27,772 nucleotides of DNA from NCBI GenBank assembly GCA_946545675.1, contig CAMNNR010000001.1, forward strand, positions 1 to 27,772, read 5' to 3'. Position 1 is the stretch's first letter, and every line of letters begins with the position of its first letter. The notes under the pieces are model-generated. The model saw nothing but the letters and a program-made list of their open reading frames with translations, ran no database searches and was not told the DNA's origin. Positions 23,590-27,772 of this stretch are shown here, one piece after another. This DNA comes from an uncultured Thermoplasmata archaeon. Lineage in GTDB: Archaea; Thermoplasmatota; Thermoplasmata; Methanomassiliicoccales; Methanomethylophilaceae. The translations under genes and the position numbers were made by a program.

Positions 23590-25112
23590 TGGACGCATCA
23601 ATCTTTACCAACATCTTCGGATACTACACTGCCATCCTGCCCATGATCATCATGATCATCGGTGCAATGGTGATGCCCGCAGTGTACATGTTAACCAAGA
23701 AGAGGGCAGCGGTCACCGCCGTCTCTCTTGTTGTAGTGGTCGTATCGGCAGTGATCAACCTCATCATGCTGCACTACATCGGCACCATGGGAGACTACAT
23801 CTACCTTGGAGGAACCAGCGCCACCTTCAGCGGCCTGTTCGTCTACACCTCCTTCGCAGGTCTCATGATCATGCTGTTCCAGATCGTCGCGTTCTTCGCG
23901 ATCCTGGTCTCCGGATCCAGCAGAGAGGTCACCAAGCTCCACTTCGGAGCATACGGTGCACTCATGCTCATCGCGACCACCGGTATGATGTTCGTCGTGG
24001 CAGCTTCCGACCTCATCGGCATCTTCGTCGGTGTCGAGGCAGTCAGTATCAGCTCCTACGCACTGGTCACCCTGAAGAGGGCAGACCCTCGTGCAGCAGA
24101 AGCAGGTGTCAAGTACGTCATCATCGGAGGACTCTCCACCGCACTCACCATCTACGGTATCTCCATGGTCTACGGATCCCTTGGAACCATCGCACTCGAT
24201 GGTCTCCAGGTTGCGTTCGTCGCAAAGGGATGGACCTGGGGACTGGTCATCGGTATCATCACCATGATCGCCGGATACGGATTCAAGATCGCTGCAGCAC
24301 CCTTCCACATGTGGGCACCCGATGTCTACGAGGGAGCCGCAACCCCTGTCTCCATGTTCCTGGCAACCGGATCCAAGAAGATGGGTCTCGCAGTGTTCTT
24401 CAAGGTCTTCCTTGTGATGTTCATCGGAGTGACCGCTGTCAAGGTCGAGCCTGTCCAGTACCTGTTCGCCATCATCGCCGCAGTCTCCATGACCGTCGGT
24501 AACGTCGTGGCAATCGCACAGAACAACATCAAGAGGATGCTCGCCTACTCGTCCATCGCACAGGCAGGTTACATCCTCATCGCCATGGCAGTCATGACTC
24601 CCTACGCCCTCACCGGAGGTCTCTTCCACATGTTCACCCACGTGTTCATGAAGGGAGGAGCATTCCTCATCGTCGGTGCACTCATCTGCGCCGGTGTCGG
24701 TGAGAAGATCTCGGACTACAACGGACTTGCCAGGAGGAGCCCCCTTATGGCCTTCGCCATGATGCTCTTCCTGTTCTCCCTTGCCGGTGTACCCCCTCTC
24801 GCAGGATTCACCTCCAAGTTCGTCCTGTTCTCCGGAGCCATCTACGACGGCGGAGCCGTGTCCACCTGGGTCTGGCTGGCATTCATCGCCATCCTGAACT
24901 CCGCGATCTCCCTGTACTACTACGTCAGGGTCATCAAGGCCATGTACATCGAGAAGCCTGCAAAGGGAACCGAGGGTAAGCTGAGCTACCCCAAGGTGTT
25001 CGCCATCGCAATCGCGCTCTGCGCCATCGCGGTCGTCGTCCTCGGTATCTACCCCAACTTCCTCCTCGAGCCCTGTGCAACCGCAGCGAAGGACCTGCTC
25101 GGAGTATTCTGA
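23589..25112 (+). CDS. fpoN: Fpo complex subunit FpoN (NuoN-type antiporter-like), last gene of the operon
   Basis: The 507-residue polytopic protein is the third antiporter-like channel. It shows GIFVGVEAVSISSYALVTLKR with the conserved glutamate, GYGFKIAAAPFHMWAPDVYEGA with the membrane lysine, and KRMLAYSSIAQAGYI. It starts at the ATG overlapping the fpoM stop. After its TGA comes a hairpin and then an unrelated small regulator gene. The F420-binding FpoF and the FpoO found in Methanosarcina are therefore not part of this operon. Confidence 0.96.
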   Translation: MDASIFTNIFGYYTAILPMIIMIIGAMVMPAVYMLTKKRAAVTAVSLVVVVVSAVINLIMLHYIGTMGDYIYLGGTSATFSGLFVYTSFAGLMIMLFQIVAFFAILVSGSSREVTKLHFGAYGALMLIATTGMMFVVAASDLIGIFVGVEAVSISSYALVTLKRADPRAAEAGVKYVIIGGLSTALTIYGISMVYGSLGTIALDGLQVAFVAKGWTWGLVIGIITMIAGYGFKIAAAPFHMWAPDVYEGAATPVSMFLATGSKKMGLAVFFKVFLVMFIGVTAVKVEPVQYLFAIIAAVSMTVGNVVAIAQNNIKRMLAYSSIAQAGYILIAMAVMTPYALTGGLFHMFTHVFMKGGAFLIVGALICAGVGEKISDYNGLARRSPLMAFAMMLFLFSLAGVPPLAGFTSKFVLFSGAIYDGGAVSTWVWLAFIAILNSAISLYYYVRVIKAMYIEKPAKGTEGKLSYPKVFAIAIALCAIAVVVLGIYPNFLLEPCATAAKDLLGVF

Positions 25113-25132
25113 GGTTAACATCAAACCCTTTA

Positions 25133-25148
25133 CCGGCCTTCGGGCCGG
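25133..25148 (+). terminator. GC hairpin with UUCG tetraloop after fpoN
   Basis: CCGGCC (25133-25138), loop TTCG, GGCCGG (25143-25148) make a perfect six-base-pair stem closed as C(UUCG)G, an especially stable RNA loop. It lies 20 bases after the fpoN stop. The bases after it (GTATTTG) are only moderately T-rich, so it may protect the 3' end or help termination rather than be a classic terminator. Confidence 0.5.
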
Positions 25149-25160
25149 GTATTTGTAACA

Positions 25161-25169
25161 ATTATTAAT
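25161..25169 (+). promoter_or_regulatory. TATA-like promoter of the small winged-helix gene
   Basis: ATTATTAAT is centred about 26 bases before ATG 25191, the spacing seen for leaderless starts elsewhere in the window. The in-frame ATG at 25179 is only about 14 bases away, which argues for the downstream start. Confidence 0.5.
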
Positions 25170-25190
25170 CTGAAACGCATGTTTCGACTC

Positions 25191-25367
25191 ATGGCAGTTA
25201 AGGACGAAGTTCTGAAAGCTATGAAGGAAGCAGGAAAACCCCTCAGTGCCGGCGAGGTCGAGAAGATCACCGGTATCGACAGGAAGGAGATCGACAAGGC
25301 GTTCAAAGAGCTCAAAGCGGAGAACGCCATCGTGTCTCCCGTAAGGTGCAAGTGGGAACCCGCTTGA
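25191..25367 (+). CDS. Small winged-helix DNA-binding protein (58 aa)
   Basis: The protein consists of little more than a single winged-helix domain. A first helix (residues 3-13) is followed by LSAGEVEKITG and IDRKEIDKAFKELKAE, which form a helix-turn-helix, and a short wing with VSPVRCKWEPA. Similar 55-65 residue proteins ending in SP-x-RC-x-(W/Y) are common in methanogen genomes and annotated as transcriptional regulators of unknown target. ATG 25191 is preferred from the TATA spacing; ATG 25179 would add four residues. It is a single-gene unit between two hairpins. A role in regulating the adjacent Fpo operon or the lipid genes is possible but unsupported. Confidence 0.75.
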   Translation: MAVKDEVLKAMKEAGKPLSAGEVEKITGIDRKEIDKAFKELKAENAIVSPVRCKWEPA

Positions 25368-25375
25368 ACACAACC

Positions 25376-25391
25376 GCGGGGGTATCCCCGC
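25376..25391 (+). terminator. GC hairpin after the winged-helix gene
   Basis: GCGGGG (25376-25381), loop GTAT, CCCCGC (25386-25391) form a perfect six-base-pair stem eight bases after the TGA. No T-run follows directly. A second inverted repeat further on may complete the terminator. Confidence 0.5.
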
Positions 25392-25403
25392 ACTCAATCT
25401 ACT

Positions 25404-25433
25404 GTTGGTAAAGAGTTCTCTGGCCAACTTTTT
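25404..25433 (+). terminator. Second inverted repeat followed by five T
   Basis: GTTGG (25404-25408) pairs with CCAAC (25424-25428). Inside it, AGAG (25412-25415) pairs with CTCT (25418-25421). TTTTT follows at 25429-25433. This looks like a hairpin plus T-run, but the T-run also overlaps the TATA-like element of the next gene, so the two functions may be combined. Confidence 0.35.
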
Positions 25434-25437
25434 AATA
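25429..25437 (+). promoter_or_regulatory. TATA-like promoter of the polyprenyl synthase gene
   Basis: TTTTTAATA is centred about 27 bases before the in-frame ATG at 25460 and only about 15 before the ATG at 25448. With no Shine-Dalgarno site near either, the spacing favours a leaderless start at 25460. Confidence 0.4.
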
Positions 25438-25459
25438 GGCTCTGGATATGTCTCAACAG

Positions 25460-26431
25460 ATGGCAGGAATCTGGTCAGATTCAATCTCTTCTGAACTCGC
25501 TCAGGTCGAGGCGGTAATGGACGCATCCACGTCAACCGCTGAGAACCCTCAGCTCCGCGAGATGTGCCAGTATGTCATCGGTAACCACGGGAAGAGGGTA
25601 AGGCCCGCTTTTTGTATCCTCTCCTATTACATGCTCGGGGGAAAAGACCCAGCAAGGGCCATCGACATCGGGGCAGCAGTGGAACTGATCCACAACGCCA
25701 CCCTCATCCACGACGACATCAACGACGAAGGTGAGATGAGGAGGGGTGCGAAGGCCCTGTACAGGGAGTACTCCCTGGGTAAATCCATCGTCGCCGGCGA
25801 TTTCATGTTCGCCCTCGGATTCAAACTGCTCGGCACGGCTTCTGGCGAAATCATCAGTTACGTCATCGACGCCGCTTCCGCCATGGGTTCGGGAGAATTC
25901 GACCAGAAGAAATACGAGCGCAACGTGACTGTCGACGAAGCAGCTTACATCAAGATCATCACCGGCAAGACCGCACGCCTTATCGAGTGTGCTGCCAAAT
26001 GCGGTGCATACATCGCACGCCCTGACGACCTCGAGAGCGTCATCAAAGTGGGAGAGATCGCATGCAACATCGGCTGTGCCTTCCAGATCATCGATGACCT
26101 CCTGGATATCATCGGGGACAGCAACAATACCGGTAAGAAGGTGGGGAACGACCTCGTCGAAGGGAAGCCCACCATCCCCACTATCTACGGAATGCAGGAC
26201 CCGGAAGTGGGCGAGAAGATCCGTGAGATTTTTGAGAAGCCCTCCATCGGATACGATGAGGCAAACGAAGCCATCGAACTCATCAAGAAGACCGATGCGG
26301 TGGAGAGGTGTTACGCACTGGCCAACAAGTACGCTGATGCCGCCCTCGAAGGCCTCAAGGAGATTGAGGACTCCGAATACAAGCAGGCAATGATTGATCT
26401 CGTCAAATACATAGTCACCCGCAACAGGTGA
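25460..26431 (+). CDS. Isoprenyl diphosphate synthase (geranylgeranyl diphosphate synthase type)
   Basis: The enzyme condenses isopentenyl diphosphate with allylic diphosphates in trans to make the C20 (or longer) chains of archaeal lipids. Seen in the sequence: GKRVRP near the N-terminus, the first aspartate-rich motif in LIHDDINDEGEMRRG and the second in IIDDLLDIIGD, with GKK...KPT(I)P after it. A small residue (Ala) five positions before the first motif leaves room for chains longer than farnesyl; that is inference from the family rule. ATG 25460 (323 residues) fits the TATA position; ATG 25448 would add four residues. The next gene, a geranylgeranyl reductase, starts four bases after the stop, giving a lipid pair. 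Confidence 0.93.
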   Translation: MAGIWSDSISSELAQVEAVMDASTSTAENPQLREMCQYVIGNHGKRVRPAFCILSYYMLGGKDPARAIDIGAAVELIHNATLIHDDINDEGEMRRGAKALYREYSLGKSIVAGDFMFALGFKLLGTASGEIISYVIDAASAMGSGEFDQKKYERNVTVDEAAYIKIITGKTARLIECAAKCGAYIARPDDLESVIKVGEIACNIGCAFQIIDDLLDIIGDSNNTGKKVGNDLVEGKPTIPTIYGMQDPEVGEKIREIFEKPSIGYDEANEAIELIKKTDAVERCYALANKYADAALEGLKEIEDSEYKQAMIDLVKYIVTRNR

Positions 26432-26435
26432 TAAC

Positions 26436-27530
26436 TTGGCAGAGAAACTCCAGACAGATGTTTTGGTCGTCGGAGCAGGTCCCGCCGGAAGTCTGGCCGC
26501 CCGTACCGCCGCAGAGAAAGGCGTCAGGGTAACCATGATCGAGATGCGCCCGGAAGTGGGTGTGCCGGTCCGTTGTGGGGAGCTCATGCCTTCCGTGCAG
26601 GAGATAACGGACATGTTCCCCAACCTGCACGACGTCGACAGTCTTTTCGACATGCCTCAGTTCCTGATGGTCCGCAATGTGGAGGCGATCCGCCTCATCG
26701 ACCCCAAGGAACGTACCTGGGAGTTCCCGTTCACAGGATACACCACCGACCGCGACCGTTTCGACCAGTATCTGGCGGAACAGGCCGTGAAGTCCGGTGC
26801 TGAGTTGATAAAATCATGCCGTTTCAAAGGTCTCGAGGGAAACACCGCGAAGACCACCGTCGGTGACATAGAATTCAAGACGATCATCGGTGCGGACGGC
26901 CCCGGTTCCCGTGTGGCACAGGCCCTGGGTCTTCCGAGGAACAGGAACCCGTATCCTGCCGTCTCTGCACAGGCCGAGGGAGATTACGAACCTGTCATTC
27001 AGATGTTCTTCGGAGGCATCGCCCCCGGCGCGTACGGGTGGATCATGCCCAAGGCTGGTCAGGCCAACGTTGGAGTGGGATTCTCCCCCAAGTTCTCCAA
27101 CGGCACCCTCAGTGAGTACTTCGATAAGTTCGTGCAGACCCGCGGACTGAACGTCAAGACCCGCATCGAGGGGAAGTATGTTCCCAGCGAGGGTCCCATC
27201 GCCAAGACCTACACCGACATCGGGATGGTGATCGGTGATGCGGCTGGAGTCGTGATGCCCGTCAATGGAGGCGGCATCCCCCAGGCCATGATAACCGGTC
27301 AGATGGCCGGAGAGGTCGCAGCCGACAACATCCTCAACGGACGCTCCGTCGCTGAGTACGAGCAGGCATGGAGAGAGGTCCTCTATAAACCCCTGAAGAT
27401 CGCAGCCAGCAACAAGAAGCTGGCAGACACCTTCGCATTCAGGAGCGAGTGGAGTACCGCCATGTGCATGAGGATACTCGGCAAGAGGCGTATGGGCAAA
27501 CTCATCAGATGCAAACGCATCTTCCCGTGA
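26436..27530 (+). CDS. Geranylgeranyl reductase (digeranylgeranylglycerophospholipid reductase type, paralog 2)
   Basis: The 364-residue flavoprotein hydrogenates the geranylgeranyl chains of archaeal phospholipids. Seen in the sequence: VVGAGPAGSLAA at the N-terminus (FAD Rossmann fold), the conserved PVRCGE loop near residue 47, FTGYTTDRDRFD, GAYGWIMPK in the place of the Y-x-W-x-F-P-K substrate segment, and MVIGDAAG near residue 267 followed by VNGGGI. The start is TTG 26436, after AGGTGAT at 26426-26432. It is co-transcribed with the isoprenyl diphosphate synthase, which makes it the better of the two paralogs for membrane-lipid reduction. It is convergent with nob1, with no bases between the stop codons. 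Confidence 0.92.
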   Translation: MAEKLQTDVLVVGAGPAGSLAARTAAEKGVRVTMIEMRPEVGVPVRCGELMPSVQEITDMFPNLHDVDSLFDMPQFLMVRNVEAIRLIDPKERTWEFPFTGYTTDRDRFDQYLAEQAVKSGAELIKSCRFKGLEGNTAKTTVGDIEFKTIIGADGPGSRVAQALGLPRNRNPYPAVSAQAEGDYEPVIQMFFGGIAPGAYGWIMPKAGQANVGVGFSPKFSNGTLSEYFDKFVQTRGLNVKTRIEGKYVPSEGPIAKTYTDIGMVIGDAAGVVMPVNGGGIPQAMITGQMAGEVAADNILNGRSVAEYEQAWREVLYKPLKIAASNKKLADTFAFRSEWSTAMCMRILGKRRMGKLIRCKRIFP

Positions 27531-27772
27531 TCAGCGTTTGCGGTGGGCACGCATGGCCGAACCGCAGATTGGACAGTCGTCCATCTTCTCCTTGTACCAT
27601 TTCCCGCAGCCGATGCATTGGTAGTTCCATTTCTCGACCTTCTTGATCCCTACCTGTCCCACGGCTTTGTAAGGGATGCCCATGATGCGGGCGGTGTTCT
27701 GTATGGAATAGTCGTCGGTCATGACTGTCCCGTCCACGTCCAACGCAAGTGCCAGCACGGTTATGTCCACGG
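27531..27772 (-). CDS. nob1: rRNA maturation endonuclease Nob1, C-terminal part (5' end beyond window)
   Basis: About 80 C-terminal residues are visible; the gene continues past the right edge, and the GTG at 27770 is not a start. The visible part has the end of a PIN nuclease domain (LALDVDGTVMTDDYSIQNTA, with acidic metal-binding residues), then a linker and a zinc ribbon C-x2-C...C-x2-C (CIGCGKWY, CPICGS) and a basic tail. This arrangement is that of archaeal Nob1, which cuts the 3' end of 16S rRNA in late 30S assembly. It is convergent with the geranylgeranyl reductase; the stop codons abut. Confidence 0.9.
   Translation of the reverse strand, partial: VDITVLALALDVDGTVMTDDYSIQNTARIMGIPYKAVGQVGIKKVEKWNYQCIGCGKWYKEKMDDCPICGSAMRAHRKR

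Noticed and set aside
23691..25535. A 614-codon open frame on the minus strand across fpoN, and similar long ones across fpoM (22033-23601) and fpoL (20756-21967)
   Set aside because: They lie opposite well-conserved membrane subunits. Their products are runs of Asp, Glu, Gly, His and Val with no motif, as expected from the complement of hydrophobic codons in GC-rich DNA.
1..27772. tRNA, rRNA, CRISPR arrays, insertion sequences, attachment sites or a replication origin
   Set aside because: No cloverleaf-like, repeat-spacer or transposase signal was seen. Genes fill almost the whole window and all intergenic gaps are below about 155 bases.

Overview
This window is a gene-dense, roughly 55-60% GC (estimated by eye) stretch of an archaeal chromosome. 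It most likely comes from a methyl-reducing methanogen of the Methanomassiliicoccales (Methanomethylophilaceae-like). The support is an F420H2-dehydrogenase-like (Fpo) operon that runs fpoA-B-C-D-H-I-J-J-K-L-M-N with no fpoF or fpoO, a methanogenesis marker 11 gene, archaeal lipid genes (polyprenyl synthase, two geranylgeranyl reductases), archaeal RNA genes (taw2, kptA, nob1) and a Ta0216-family radical SAM gene shared with Thermoplasmata. All 30 visible stop codons are TGA (23) or TAA (7) and none is TAG, as expected of a genome that reads UAG as pyrrolysine. No rRNA, tRNA, CRISPR array or insertion sequence was seen, and no gene-free stretch exceeds about 155 bases.

Layout. 1-2278 (+): end of a transaldolase gene, a geranylgeranyl-reductase-family flavoprotein and Taw2 (wyosine tRNA modification). 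2270-3781 (-): a 503-residue cysteine-rich protein I do not recognise. 3839-8330 (+): a complete AMP-to-3-phosphoglycerate cassette (ribose-1,5-bisphosphate isomerase, form III RuBisCO, AMP phosphorylase) closely followed by a CE4-type deacetylase-like gene. 8382-13378 (+): a tightly packed run of folD, kptA, mmp11, a cis-prenyltransferase and a B12/radical SAM protein. 13416-14222 (-): proC. 14376-25112 (+): the Fpo operon. 25191-27530 (+): a small winged-helix protein, then an isoprenyl diphosphate synthase and a geranylgeranyl reductase. 27531-27772 (-): the 3' part of nob1.

How the genes work together. AMP phosphorylase, the isomerase and RuBisCO convert AMP and CO2 into two 3-phosphoglycerates; the upstream transaldolase belongs to neighbouring sugar-phosphate metabolism. 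The Fpo complex is a complex-I-like membrane proton pump. Because no F420-oxidising FpoF is encoded here, electrons probably enter from ferredoxin or a heterodisulfide-reductase partner. The most striking feature is FpoI, which carries four [4Fe-4S] motifs where the standard subunit has two. The isoprenoid genes supply and saturate archaeal membrane lipids and make polyprenyl carriers.

Regulation visible in the sequence: many genes overlap by the ATGA/TGATG pattern, suggesting translational coupling. Several operon-leading genes have a TATA-like element 24-30 bases before the start codon and no Shine-Dalgarno sequence, suggesting leaderless mRNAs. Internal genes often carry AGGTGA or GGAGG sites.
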